A stretch of DNA of 64,000 nt from an uncultured Muribaculaceae bacterium (GCA_910586995.1 CAJUKZ010000001.1:461968-525967); one strand, 5' to 3'. Shown: positions 43,312 through 52,774, numbered from the stretch's first letter. Notes: generated by a model from the sequence alone, not told the origin. Numbers and translations: made by a program.

Positions 43312-43319
43312 CAAAGTTA
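43312..43319 (-). promoter_or_regulatory. -7 element of the TPR gene
   Basis: Minus-strand TAACTTTG, about 35 bases before the ATG at 43276; decides that start. Confidence 0.6.
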
Positions 43320-43367
43320 GGTCAAATTTCGAGAACCTTACGGCTCATGCGGAACAAAAAATGTTAA

Positions 43368-45887
43368 TCAGAGTTTGTCCAATGTGTCGAGCAGGCGGCG
43401 TCCGATGTTGATAGTGTAACCTTCGGAGATGAATACCACACGGTTGAAGGTGTCGGCAATCAATACAACAGGCATGTCAGTGCCGAATTGCTTCATCTCA
43501 TCAGCAATCTTGCCGTCGACGTCCGTACCGAACACTACGTTGGATGGCAGGCGGCTGAAGTCCTGCTGCCTGAATCGCGATGCGGCTTCTTTGTCGGCGA
43601 ATAGCATCAGCAGTTTGCCTCCCCAGCGGCCGATCTCATCCGCGTATGCCGATATGTCGTTGAGCACATGCGTGGTTGGCTCATGATTGGGGCGTATCAG
43701 TGCTACCACATAGTAGCCTCGGCCTGTGGTCGACAATATGGACTTGTCTGTGCCGCTTGCGAGATCGTGGTATATGTTCTCGCTATTGAAGCTGCCCACT
43801 ACCTGCACGGCAGTCGTGTCCTGGCGTATCACGAGTTTGCGCCCGGTTGTGGCCTCGGGCTTTATCTTGAAAAATTCGGCGCGGGCCAGTACCGATCCGT
43901 CGGCCATGCGTTGTCCGCTGACCATAAGGGTCTGTCCGGCATCAAGCTCCACTCCATTGGCAAATGTGTTGGCGAATGTGGCTTCTTCCTCGAAATTCAG
44001 CAGTGATGGCACGCCGTCCGATATGCCCGAAAGAGTGAAATGTATGTAGTAAGCCGGATCTTCGATACGCCCGGTGCGGTCATAGCCGAGTTTAAGAGTT
44101 CCTTTGGGTGTAGCTTCGGCATTTTCAACATCTGTATCGGCAAAGACTACCTCAATGTCGCGTCCTGTGGCCGGATCGAAGTAGTGGGGCCGCATTGTCA
44201 CAGGATCGAGGTACGAGGCCACACCGAAGCTGCGCAGTGAGGCTACGGTGAACACATCGCGCGAGGGGGGCGAGATGTGCTGTCTGTGTTCATATACCTT
44301 GGCCGGAGAGGTGTGTATATTGCGCGGATAACCGGATTTTGCCACGTCGATGCTATCGTTGATCCATTTTATCCATTCGGCCGGAACTGAGGCATAATGT
44401 CTGCGCGTGCTTTCTGGAATGGCATTCCGGAAATAGCTGCGCCAGGGCGTGAGAGTCTCGTTGGATACGCGCGGACACATTATATATCTCACATAGGTGT
44501 CGCGGTCAGTCCCGGCAGGTACTGCGTCGGTATAGAAGTCGGTGATTATGCTTGCCTCGATGTCGCGGAGGTCTTTCTCGCTAAGGGATTTCAGGAAGTC
44601 CACGGCCAACTGCTTGTCGGTAGCAGAGGTGAGGAATTCGGTTAAAGTGGAGTGATTGCCATAGGCGAGAACCAACAGTCTTGCCGCTTCAGCCGGCAGG
44701 TTGTGGTTCCGCACGAAATCTTCCGCTTTTGCTTCGGTGAAGAAAGTAGCCATGTAGGCGTTGCGTATCGAATCTTCGTAGGCGAAGCGGCGTGCATTTT
44801 CGGCGGCTTGCTCTGCTGTGGGTGCAGGCAGGCTTCCGCTTTGGCGTGGCGGCACTATGTCGAGTTCCACAATACCTTCATAGTCTTTGTCGCGGTCGAG
44901 GACTACCGTTAGATTCCTGTCCTTGCCCACTGTATATTTGCTGAAGCCGAAGTTGCGGCCATCAGGCGATGTGGCCCATACCAAAAGGTCGCCGAGACCG
45001 GATGTCAGGCGCGCTTTGCCATGCTTGTCAGATGTTTTGACAGACAGAGGATAGAATTCACCGTAATTATATAACATGAAACGGACCGACGCTCCCTCGA
45101 CATGATTACCTGCTGTATCCTTCACGATGACTCTTGCAGTGTCGACCGGCGCATAGTTGGCAGTTACGTTTATCTGTGTGGACAGTGGAGATTCCGAGAT
45201 CACCTCCTCCGGTCCGTCGTATCCCCCCAGAGCGCTTGCCGTCATAAGCATGCCGCGGGCTGCGGGTGCGTTGAACCAGGCTAGGTTCAGTATCGGCTCA
45301 GGTTCGCAGGCTCCGAGGAAGTACCATTTGCCATCCACCCAGACTTCAACCCATGCGTGGTTGTCGTCGGTGTGCGCCCAGCGGGGAGTATACACCTGGC
45401 GGGCCGGAATACCTACCGCCCTCATCGCAGCCACTCCGAGGGTCGATTCCTCGCCGCAGCGTCCGAACGATGTCTTTACCGTGGCCAACGGTGGCGATGT
45501 GCGTGAGTCTGATGGACGGTATGTAGCTTTTTCATGCAGCCAATGGTTCACTTCGAGCACAGCATCCGCCATAGACATATCCTTGATCCTCGGTGCGAGT
45601 TCGTCGTAGAAGACGAATCTTGATTCATCGAGATGCTCGTTATTGACACGCACCGGAAGCACGAAATGCAGGAATTCACGCTCGGGAATGTTCTTTCCCC
45701 AGGGCATCTCGCTACGTGCACGCATAGCGGCCTCGGCATTGCGCACGTAGAAATCCCTTGGATAGTCGAGGCTGTCGGCCAGTGTCATGCGGGAGTATAG
45801 GAAATCCGCGTACTTGTCGGCTGATGTCTGAGCCCATGCGCCGACAGCCATAACGGCGCAGATTGCTGCTGTAAGGATATGTTTCAT
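43368..45887 (-). CDS. Secreted transglutaminase-like protein
   Basis: An 839-residue protein with a signal peptide ending near GAWAQ. A transglutaminase-like core lies at about 100-250: catalytic cysteine in SFGRCGEESTLGVAAMRAVGIPARQVYTPRW and histidine in DDNHAWVEVWVDGKWYFLGACEPEP. The acidic third residue is probably in the CEPEP segment. Beta-sandwich regions follow (TARVIVKDTAGNHVEGASVRF, a carboxypeptidase-regulatory-like fold), and a thioredoxin-like C-terminus (LLMFADKEAASRFRQQDF, PVVLIADTFNRVVFISEGYTINIGRRLLDTL). Such proteins often act as peptidases on envelope peptides; the role is unknown. Last gene of the GH29-cutC operon, 8 bases after cutC. Confidence 0.85.
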   Translation of the reverse strand: MKHILTAAICAVMAVGAWAQTSADKYADFLYSRMTLADSLDYPRDFYVRNAEAAMRARSEMPWGKNIPEREFLHFVLPVRVNNEHLDESRFVFYDELAPRIKDMSMADAVLEVNHWLHEKATYRPSDSRTSPPLATVKTSFGRCGEESTLGVAAMRAVGIPARQVYTPRWAHTDDNHAWVEVWVDGKWYFLGACEPEPILNLAWFNAPAARGMLMTASALGGYDGPEEVISESPLSTQINVTANYAPVDTARVIVKDTAGNHVEGASVRFMLYNYGEFYPLSVKTSDKHGKARLTSGLGDLLVWATSPDGRNFGFSKYTVGKDRNLTVVLDRDKDYEGIVELDIVPPRQSGSLPAPTAEQAAENARRFAYEDSIRNAYMATFFTEAKAEDFVRNHNLPAEAARLLVLAYGNHSTLTEFLTSATDKQLAVDFLKSLSEKDLRDIEASIITDFYTDAVPAGTDRDTYVRYIMCPRVSNETLTPWRSYFRNAIPESTRRHYASVPAEWIKWINDSIDVAKSGYPRNIHTSPAKVYEHRQHISPPSRDVFTVASLRSFGVASYLDPVTMRPHYFDPATGRDIEVVFADTDVENAEATPKGTLKLGYDRTGRIEDPAYYIHFTLSGISDGVPSLLNFEEEATFANTFANGVELDAGQTLMVSGQRMADGSVLARAEFFKIKPEATTGRKLVIRQDTTAVQVVGSFNSENIYHDLASGTDKSILSTTGRGYYVVALIRPNHEPTTHVLNDISAYADEIGRWGGKLLMLFADKEAASRFRQQDFSRLPSNVVFGTDVDGKIADEMKQFGTDMPVVLIADTFNRVVFISEGYTINIGRRLLDTLDKL

Positions 45888-45895
45888 GGATGGTT

Positions 45896-46648
45896 CTAAA
45901 CGATCTGTAAAGATTCGATTGCCTCTACGATAGCGCGCACTTCCGAGGCATCTGTGGTCATGCGCGAGTATTCATCAGTTCCTGGTGTGCCCATCGACAC
46001 GCCTGTGCGCCTGTAGGTCATCTCCGAGGCGATGCTGCCGCGTGCCGAAGCGTGTATCTCGCGGCATCCGCTCAGTCTGAGTATTTCGGCTGCGTTGCCG
46101 GGTTTCACACCGCAGCCGGGCATGATTATCAGCTTGTCTCCGGCTGCTTTCTGAAGTCCGCGCAGCATTTCCGATCCGTCCAAGGCTGTGGCAGCCAGGC
46201 CGGATGTAAGTATTCTGTCGACACCCATACCTATAAGTTGCTCAAGGGCTTCGAATGGCGATTTCAATAGGTCGAAAGCGCGGTGGAATGTCACCGACAT
46301 ACCTTCTGCGACCTCAATCAGAGCATTGCATGTATCTGTGTCGATACTCCCGTCGTGGCATAGCGCTCCTATCACTACACCGTCGAGTCCGAGAGTGCGT
46401 GCCAGGGAGATGTCGTGCCTCATGGCTTCAACCTCATCAGCGCTATATACGAAGTCTCCCTCGCGCGGGCGTATCAGGGCATGTTTTCTCACGCCATCCA
46501 CCGCAGCAGCCGCGGCCATGAATCCGGCCGATGGTGTCACTCCTCCTGCTCCAAGCGCCGAGCATAGTTCGACACGGAATGCACCTCCGGCTGCGGCAGC
46601 CCGCACCGACGCTATATCGCCGCAGCATACTTCAAGTACAGGTTTCAT
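45896..46648 (-). CDS. cutC: CutC family protein
   Basis: A 250-residue TIM-barrel protein of the CutC family: LEVCCGDIASVRAAAAGGAFRVELCSALGAGGVTPS, HALIRPREGDFVYSADEVEAMRHDI, VTFHRAFDLLKSPFEALEQLIGMGVDRILTSG. Named for copper homeostasis in E. coli, a role that has been questioned. The residues that could bind metal are not distinctive. The ATG at 46648 follows the GH29 stop by ten bases. Confidence 0.93.
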   Translation of the reverse strand: MKPVLEVCCGDIASVRAAAAGGAFRVELCSALGAGGVTPSAGFMAAAAAVDGVRKHALIRPREGDFVYSADEVEAMRHDISLARTLGLDGVVIGALCHDGSIDTDTCNALIEVAEGMSVTFHRAFDLLKSPFEALEQLIGMGVDRILTSGLAATALDGSEMLRGLQKAAGDKLIIMPGCGVKPGNAAEILRLSGCREIHASARGSIASEMTYRRTGVSMGTPGTDEYSRMTTDASEVRAIVEAIESLQIV

Positions 46649-46658
46649 CGTGTGCTGT

Positions 46659-47960
46659 TTATTTTGTCGTGAGTTCCACAATATAGTCGGCGGTGTCGGG
46701 AATGCTGTCGAGATTCAGTGATACGCCTCCGTTCTGATGCCGCACGAACTTTACGGGTTTGCGGTCGTCGAATGCCACGGCACTGACCACCTTTCGGTCG
46801 GTAGGCACGTAGATCACGGGTGCTTCGGCTGAAAGTATGTGCACATAGAGTTTGTCTCCACGGCGAGTCGATGTTCCCCAACTCTGGGCAGGGAAGTCAC
46901 CGGCCTTTGTTCCGTATATCGTCTCGCCATATTTACCGAGCCATTCGCCGAGTCCCTTGAACCGGTCGAGTGCTGCTGCCGGTATCTCGCCATTGGGCTG
47001 CGGGCCTACGTTCAGCAGCAGGTTCGCGCCTTTTCCTGCTGCTCCGGCGAGCAGGCGTATCAGTGTAGGCACGTCCTTGTAGTTCTGGTCTTTTACTTTA
47101 TATCCCCACATTCCGTTCATGGTCTCGCAGGTCTCCAGTGGCAGACGGCTGATGTCCTGCCCCGACAGACCCGCCTTGTTCTCGCCCGGCAGGTCGCGTT
47201 CGAAGATCTGTATGTCTTCGCCCTCGAAAGGTGTCTGGTGGTGATTGTTGCCGACCAGGCATCCCGGTTGCAGGGAGTGTATCAACTCATACTGCTGGTC
47301 CAGTTGCCAGTCGAATGGTGTGGCATCCTCGTCGCGGTCCCACCAGCCGTCGAACCATATCGCGCCTACCTTTCCGTAGCCGGTCAGCAGTTCTTTAAGT
47401 TGGGCATTCATGAAGTCGTAGTAGTGAGGCCAGTCTGCTTTCTCCGGGTCTTTGCCGGTAGTAGTTCCGGTGCGTCCCATCGGATAGTCGTCGCGGGTCC
47501 AGTCTATGTGCGAGTAGTAGAAGTGCAGACGTATGCCCTGTTTCTCGCATTCATCGGCGAGTTCCTTCAGCACATCACGGCCGAAAGGCGTGGCGTCCAC
47601 TATGTTGTAGTCGCTCTGTGCGGTGTCCCACATCGAGAATCCGTCGTGGTGTCGCGACGTGATGCATATATACTTTGCTCCTGCGTCCTTTATGGCCGAT
47701 ACCCAGGCTTTGGCGTCGAACGAGCCGGGATAGAATCCGGAGGCAGCCTTGGCGTATTCGTCGCGGTCAAGTCCGTAGTTCAGATACCACTCGCCCTGTC
47801 CGAACATGCTGTAGATGCCCCAATGTATGAACACGCCGAAACGCGCGTCCTCGAATTCCTGACGTGATTCCAGTATTTCCGGTGTCGGTATATATTCCGC
47901 CGCAGCGGCTGCCGGCATCAACATGGCTCCGGCCAACAGAACCTTATTAAGTATATGCAT
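46659..47960 (-). CDS. Secreted alpha-L-fucosidase (GH29)
   Basis: A 433-residue GH29 enzyme with a signal peptide (MHILNKVLLAGAMLMPAAAA). It removes alpha-linked L-fucose from mucin or milk-type glycans. Signs: ARFGVFIHWGIYSMFGQGEWY, YICITSRHHDGFSMWD with HH, and nucleophile aspartate 204 in GAIWFDGWWD. The C-terminal beta domain starts near residue 345. The first-codon choice at 47960 is fixed by the promoter at 47998-48005, because the longest frame starts upstream of it. First in the GH29-cutC-transglutaminase operon. Confidence 0.93.
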   Translation of the reverse strand: MHILNKVLLAGAMLMPAAAAAEYIPTPEILESRQEFEDARFGVFIHWGIYSMFGQGEWYLNYGLDRDEYAKAASGFYPGSFDAKAWVSAIKDAGAKYICITSRHHDGFSMWDTAQSDYNIVDATPFGRDVLKELADECEKQGIRLHFYYSHIDWTRDDYPMGRTGTTTGKDPEKADWPHYYDFMNAQLKELLTGYGKVGAIWFDGWWDRDEDATPFDWQLDQQYELIHSLQPGCLVGNNHHQTPFEGEDIQIFERDLPGENKAGLSGQDISRLPLETCETMNGMWGYKVKDQNYKDVPTLIRLLAGAAGKGANLLLNVGPQPNGEIPAAALDRFKGLGEWLGKYGETIYGTKAGDFPAQSWGTSTRRGDKLYVHILSAEAPVIYVPTDRKVVSAVAFDDRKPVKFVRHQNGGVSLNLDSIPDTADYIVELTTK

Positions 47961-47997
47961 AAGAAATGTGTATGAGTTGGTTGTTTTACTGTATCGG

Positions 47998-48005
47998 CAA
48001 AGATA
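47998..48005 (-). promoter_or_regulatory. -7 element of the GH29 operon
   Basis: Minus-strand TATCTTTG, about 38 bases before the ATG at 47960. Confidence 0.6.
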
Positions 48006-48060
48006 CATAAAAGGCCACTCATACACAAATAATCGAATCGTCTTGTTGCGCTGCGGAGTC

Positions 48061-49476
48061 TCAGCGGATGTTAATATCTATGTCGGACAGCAGCGTGCTG
48101 TCGCCGGCCGACTTTATCTGAGCCTGTATCTTGTCGACCGTGCTGTTGACTCCTGCGAAATGTTCTCCGAATTCCGGTATGAAATCACTGCTGCCGAGGT
48201 TGTCGAGTGCCTCGTTGACGAAAGCTACGGTAATCTCGGACGGATCGCGCGCCGGCTGGTATCCGATCAGTTCCTTCTCCTTGTCGATAAGGACACGCGA
48301 CAGCACACCGGCGCGTACAAGTCTGTCGGTGATCTCGCCCGCAAGCCTTACCGGTATGTCATATTGCCGGACGATGGACAGCAATGTCGGAGGATTCAGG
48401 CCTTTGGTGAACGATTGCACTGTCACTGCCGTTATTGCCAACGATATTCGCCTGCGGTAATATATGGATATGTTCTCGATCTCGTTGGTGAACGAGAATT
48501 GGAAAATGCTTTGCGACGAATAGCACAGGACAGCACCGGCGAGGCAGACGAGCCACACAAGCTGCAACCATATAAGAAGCAACGGCAGGAATGAGAAACT
48601 TCCGTAGATGGCATTATATCGCGACACGTACATCTGTCCGCTTACAAACAGCCATTGCAATATCAGGAATGCTGTGCCTGAGAAAATACCTGCGATGAAG
48701 GCGTTCTTGAATTTCACGCGGGCATTAGGGATCAGCATATATACAGCCGTGAAGAAAAGCCAGATAAAAATACACGAAGCAACCTCTATGCACACTGTGA
48801 CCACCGGCGAGAGGAAGCTGAAATGAAGTATCGTGCGCAGTGTGTTGGTAAGCATTATCTGTAGGCCGCTGGCACAGATCATCAGCATAGGCAATATCAG
48901 CAGCATGGCTGTGTAGTCCGTGATCTTGCGCCAGATGGAACGCCCCTGCTTCACACCCCAGATCTGGTTGAATGTGTCTTCAACATTGCCGAGCAGTGAT
49001 ATCAGCGTCCACAACAGCATTATAAGTCCGATGCCGACAAACAGGCCCTCCGATGCCGTGCTGAGATACTTGTCCACGAATCCTAATGCCTGGTTGATGA
49101 CTCCGGTCTGTCCGGGAAACATTTTGTAGAGCTGTCCCTGGAGCATGTTCTGGAAGCCGAATCCGCGACCTATTGCGAAGATCATGGCCATTGCCGGAAT
49201 TATGGCCAGCAATGTGCGGTAGGTCATGGCGCATGCCTGGCTCTGTAGGTCGCCGTTGAGAAATGAGCGCACCGACAGGCTCACGGTTTTGAGCAGATTT
49301 ATCTTCCAGTTGCGGCGCGTATCTTTCCATACACCGTCAGAGGCGTATGTCCATACGGATATGGCCTTGTTCATAATCCTGGATATGCGCGAGGGCTTGG
49401 CCTCGCTCTGCTGAGTGTCGCTTCCGGTATCCTGCGCTGCGGTCTCGTCGACATTTATCTGTGGATCGTCAATCAT
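48061..49476 (-). CDS. YihY/BrkB family membrane protein
   Basis: A 471-residue protein with six predicted membrane helices in the middle (about residues 85-330) and cytoplasmic ends. Family signs: SQACAMTYRTLLAIIPAMAMIFAIGRGFG, SLLGNVEDTFNQIWGVKQGRSIWRKITDYTAMLLILPMLM, YMLIPNARVKFKNAFIAGIFSGTAFLILQWLFV, YNAIYGSFSFLPLLLIWLQLVWLVCLAGAVLCY. Once named ribonuclease BN by mistake; function unresolved. The C-terminal 130 residues have a winged-helix look (LRQYDIPVRLAGEITDRLVRAGVL). Confidence 0.9.
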   Translation of the reverse strand: MIDDPQINVDETAAQDTGSDTQQSEAKPSRISRIMNKAISVWTYASDGVWKDTRRNWKINLLKTVSLSVRSFLNGDLQSQACAMTYRTLLAIIPAMAMIFAIGRGFGFQNMLQGQLYKMFPGQTGVINQALGFVDKYLSTASEGLFVGIGLIMLLWTLISLLGNVEDTFNQIWGVKQGRSIWRKITDYTAMLLILPMLMICASGLQIMLTNTLRTILHFSFLSPVVTVCIEVASCIFIWLFFTAVYMLIPNARVKFKNAFIAGIFSGTAFLILQWLFVSGQMYVSRYNAIYGSFSFLPLLLIWLQLVWLVCLAGAVLCYSSQSIFQFSFTNEIENISIYYRRRISLAITAVTVQSFTKGLNPPTLLSIVRQYDIPVRLAGEITDRLVRAGVLSRVLIDKEKELIGYQPARDPSEITVAFVNEALDNLGSSDFIPEFGEHFAGVNSTVDKIQAQIKSAGDSTLLSDIDINIR

Positions 49477-49531
49477 ATTGTGTCTGTTATCGGATATGGG
49501 GCGGTCTGACCCTGTCTATATAACCTGCCGG

Positions 49532-51430
49532 TCATGCAAATAGTTTTGTGATGTCCTCGATCGGGATTATTGTCAGCACAAGTTTGCCATCAGGTGTGTA
49601 GTTCGGCGATGGAAGCTGGAACAGGGCCGACAGAATGCTGTCCATCTCGCTGATTGTGAGATTCTGTCCCTGCTTCACCGCGCTCTGCCGTGCCAATGCC
49701 AGGGCTATGCGTTCGGCTACGTGGCTTCTGAAGTCGGTGGTTTCTTCGTCGATGCTCTCGATCAGCGATGTCACCAACAGCGCCGGATCTGTGCCTGCCG
49801 CTTCGGAGGGTATGCCGTTTATGGCCCATGCCGTGTCGCCGAGGAAACTTATCTCGAAGCCGAGGGCAGTCAGATCGTCGCCCATTGATTCAAGTATTGA
49901 GCTTTGCGAAGCCGACAGGTTGATGATCTCAGGGAACATTATGCGCTGCATGGTCAGCGATCCCGTCTCTGCCAGACCGAGGTAACGGTTATACAACACA
50001 TTCACGTGGGCACGATGCTGGTCCACAACCATCAGTCCCATCTTGGCCGGCGACAGTATATACTTGCCTTTAAGTTGCATCGGCGAGGTTATGCCGCCTG
50101 TGTCCTCAGTACTCTGAAGACCGATGCTCCCTGGATCGGCAGCATCATTGTCCGTCGTAATTGCCGCCGCTTCTTCGAGGCTCTCGTTGCGGTTGCGCGA
50201 GAAACTTTCGTAGAGGCTTTCCCAATTTTCTGTCTCCGGTCGGGTGTATGCGGCGGTGTTGAGCCTCGACGGACGCACCGAATCTCCTTCAGGCATTGCG
50301 GCCGCACTGTCTTCAAAACCTGTGTTGAACGGATTGAATGTAGGGTCGATTGTTATCTCCGGACGTCGTGTGGCATCCGGGTTGAAGACTGGTATGTCGG
50401 GCACGTCGGTGGAGTCGAAGTCGATCGAGGGCACTGCATTGAACCGGCCGAGTGATTCTCTGATGGCGGCTACCATTATCTGCCAGATCGCCTGCTCGTT
50501 CTCAAACTTTATCTCGTGCTTCTGAGGATGTATATTCACGTCAATGGTCTCAGGATCGACATCCAGATTGAGAAAATAATTGGGCTGCATGTCGCCCGGA
50601 ATCAGTTCCTCGTAGCACGACATAACTGCCTTGTGGAAATAAGGGTGACGCATGTTGCGGCCGTTGACGGTGAAGAATTGCAGCGCACCTCGGCGGCGTG
50701 CGTTTTCGGGGAGGCTTACGAAGCCGCTGATCCTCACTATCGAAGTCTCGGTCTCTACCGGTATCAGTTGCCTTTCGAGACTTTTACCGAACAGTTCGCA
50801 GATACGTTTCTTTACCGGTCCGGGCAAGAGTTGGTGCAGTATCGTGCCGTTGTGCGTGATCGAAAGCTCGACATTGTTGTTCACCAGAGCCAGACGTTCG
50901 AACTCATGCATTATGTTGCTGAGTTCGACAGAGTCTTTTTTCAGGAATTTACGTCTTGCCGGCACGTTGAAGAACAGATTCTTTACCATCAGGTTCGAAC
51001 CCTCGGAACACGCCTCCGGTTCTTGCGATTCCAAGGTCGATCCGTTGATCTGCACACGTGTTCCCACGGTGTCGCCCCTGCGCATTGTCCGAAGGTCTAC
51101 CTGCGCTATCGCGGCTATGGACGCCAGAGCCTCGCCGCGGAATCCCATAGTGTGCAGTTGCAGCAGGTCATTGGCAGCCGTGATCTTGGATGTGGCATGT
51201 CGCTCGAATGCCATGCGGGCGTCGAGCGCCGACATTCCGCACCCGTTGTCGACCACTTGCACAAGTGTCCGCCCGGCGTCCTTCAGGATTATATCCACCT
51301 TTGTCGCCCCGGCGTCTATGGAGTTTTCCACCAGTTCTTTCACTACCGATGCCGGGCGCTGTATCACCTCTCCGGCTGCTATCTGGTTGGCTACCGAGTC
51401 CGGCAGCACTCTTATTATGTCGTTGTTCAT
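49532..51430 (-). CDS. mutL: DNA mismatch repair protein MutL
   Basis: A 632-residue MutL. The GHKL ATPase is intact: VKELVENSIDAGAT with catalytic glutamate, VDNGCGM, TMGFRGEALASIAAI, and the C-terminal dimerisation domain begins around residue 450. The C-terminal endonuclease sites are altered: where DQHA-x2-E-x4-E is expected, the sequence is DQHRAHVNVLYNR; ACK/HxA is ARQSAVKQ; the CPHGRP-like end is absent (NYTPDGKLVL). The ATG at 51430 sits about six bases from the -7 element, so the transcript is probably leaderless or nearly so. Confidence 0.95.
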   Translation of the reverse strand: MNNDIIRVLPDSVANQIAAGEVIQRPASVVKELVENSIDAGATKVDIILKDAGRTLVQVVDNGCGMSALDARMAFERHATSKITAANDLLQLHTMGFRGEALASIAAIAQVDLRTMRRGDTVGTRVQINGSTLESQEPEACSEGSNLMVKNLFFNVPARRKFLKKDSVELSNIMHEFERLALVNNNVELSITHNGTILHQLLPGPVKKRICELFGKSLERQLIPVETETSIVRISGFVSLPENARRRGALQFFTVNGRNMRHPYFHKAVMSCYEELIPGDMQPNYFLNLDVDPETIDVNIHPQKHEIKFENEQAIWQIMVAAIRESLGRFNAVPSIDFDSTDVPDIPVFNPDATRRPEITIDPTFNPFNTGFEDSAAAMPEGDSVRPSRLNTAAYTRPETENWESLYESFSRNRNESLEEAAAITTDNDAADPGSIGLQSTEDTGGITSPMQLKGKYILSPAKMGLMVVDQHRAHVNVLYNRYLGLAETGSLTMQRIMFPEIINLSASQSSILESMGDDLTALGFEISFLGDTAWAINGIPSEAAGTDPALLVTSLIESIDEETTDFRSHVAERIALALARQSAVKQGQNLTISEMDSILSALFQLPSPNYTPDGKLVLTIIPIEDITKLFA

Positions 51431-51435
51431 GGACG

Positions 51436-51466
51436 CAAATTTAGAGCTTCCCTCACGCGCGTGCAA
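51436..51466 (-). promoter_or_regulatory. mutL promoter, near-leaderless
   Basis: Minus-strand TTG (51466-51464), 20 bases, TAAATTTG (51443-51436). The expected start site coincides with the mutL ATG at 51430. Confidence 0.75.
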
Positions 51467-51517
51467 TACTTATGTAGATAACCCCCTGCCGAATGTAGAT
51501 AACTCGGCTGTTTTTGC

Positions 51518-51525
51518 TATTTTTG
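51518..51525 (+). promoter_or_regulatory. -7 element of the 51.6 kb gene
   Basis: TATTTTTG, 32 bases before the ATG at 51558; no exact TTG partner. Divergent from mutL. Confidence 0.45.
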
Positions 51526-51557
51526 TGGAAAAATAAATCTGTTTTATCCGCTTTATT

Positions 51558-52709
51558 ATGTCGACTCCACGAATTTATATATTCAATCCCGAAAACGATC
51601 TTGCACTCGCTTTTGGCAGGGCGGGCTTCACTCCGCCGGCCACTGCCTGGCAGATGCATCTCTCCGGCGAGGCGTTACCTTTGTGGTATGCATCGCCGGG
51701 CGACCGATTCCATAGTTTCGGTATCAATGCCGGATGGCTCGACGACATGCGCTCGCGCTTCGGCATGGATGTTGACGTAGCTTCGGAGTCCGAAATGTCC
51801 TCCGGACGCTTTGCGGCTGCCCCGTGGGGTTGGTCAGCCTATGCCGTCAGGCTGTTTGCCGATGCAGGATTTCCAGTCTCCGGATTGCCGGATACTGAAG
51901 CTGTGGAGTGTATGCGTCAGTTGAGTTCGCGCAGGCTGACAATGGGCTTCAACACCATGTTGCGCGACGCCCACGGCATAGAAGCACCGGTTCCTGTGCT
52001 TGTCGATTCCGCGGATATGCTTCGCCACTTGTGCGAATCAGGTACGGGTTATGTCAAGCAACCGTGGTCGTGCAGTGGCCGTGGTGTGGCTTCGACGGCA
52101 GGCATGAGAACCGACGAAGTGGTCAGGCGGTTTTCCGGAGTGATACGCAGGCAGGGTTATGTGATGTGGGAGGCAGCGTTGGATCGGATTGCAGACTTTG
52201 CCATGCTTTTCCATTGTGCCGGCGGGAAGGCTGTCTTTCATGGATATTCCATGTTCTCCACCGACGGGGGTGGTCACTACGGAGGCAATGTACTCGCCAC
52301 GCAGGACGAGATATACTCCGACATAGCTGCTTCTTGTCCGGAAGTCAGTCTTCAGAATATCAGGGAGGCCGTGGCCGATGTGCTCGGACGGTTGGTAGCT
52401 CCGGAATATACAGGTCCGGTAGGGGTAGATATGCTGTCGTACAGGAATCAGGATGGATCTGTCAGGGTTGCCCCGTGCATTGAAGTGAATCTGCGCTGCA
52501 CGATGGGGTTTGTTGCACAAGGTTTCTCGTCGCGTTTTCTCGACAGCGGGTCGCGCGGAGTCCTGCATGTGGCTCCGGCAGCTGGGGTTTCCTCTCTGGA
52601 GCCTCCTGTAGTAAGTTCTGAAGGGCGGCTTATGGCAGGTTCTCTGGTGCTGTCGCCTCCATATTCGTATGCATTCTGTGCTTCGGTCAGGATGTTAGAA
52701 AAGTACTAA
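51558..52709 (+). CDS. Conserved protein with ATP-grasp-like pattern
   Basis: A 383-residue protein conserved in look but without a name I can assign. N-terminal IYIFNPENDLALAFGRAGFTPPATAWQMH, then a segment YVKQPWSCSGRGVAST that resembles the lysine-glycine nucleotide loop of ATP-grasp enzymes, a glycine-rich STDGGGHYGGNVLAT and a C-terminal YTGPVGVDMLSYRNQDG..EVNLRCTMG like the metal-binding end of the same fold (E-x-N-x-R). If right, it would ligate a carboxylate to an amine or thiol. It is divergent from mutL and separated from the following glycan block by 200 bases with two promoters. Confidence 0.65.
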   Translation: MSTPRIYIFNPENDLALAFGRAGFTPPATAWQMHLSGEALPLWYASPGDRFHSFGINAGWLDDMRSRFGMDVDVASESEMSSGRFAAAPWGWSAYAVRLFADAGFPVSGLPDTEAVECMRQLSSRRLTMGFNTMLRDAHGIEAPVPVLVDSADMLRHLCESGTGYVKQPWSCSGRGVASTAGMRTDEVVRRFSGVIRRQGYVMWEAALDRIADFAMLFHCAGGKAVFHGYSMFSTDGGGHYGGNVLATQDEIYSDIAASCPEVSLQNIREAVADVLGRLVAPEYTGPVGVDMLSYRNQDGSVRVAPCIEVNLRCTMGFVAQGFSSRFLDSGSRGVLHVAPAAGVSSLEPPVVSSEGRLMAGSLVLSPPYSYAFCASVRMLEKY

Positions 52710-52774
52710 AAATAGATTTTATACGTAGATTTAAAGCAAATTTCACATTTTTATTTAAAAAATTCGACAAAAAG

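Noticed and set aside
43276..43312. TPR protein starting at 43312
   Set aside because: The -7 promoter element covers this position, so the codon would not be transcribed.
46839..47867. Plus-strand ORF opposite the GH29 gene
   Set aside because: Antisense shadow of a clearly recognisable fucosidase.
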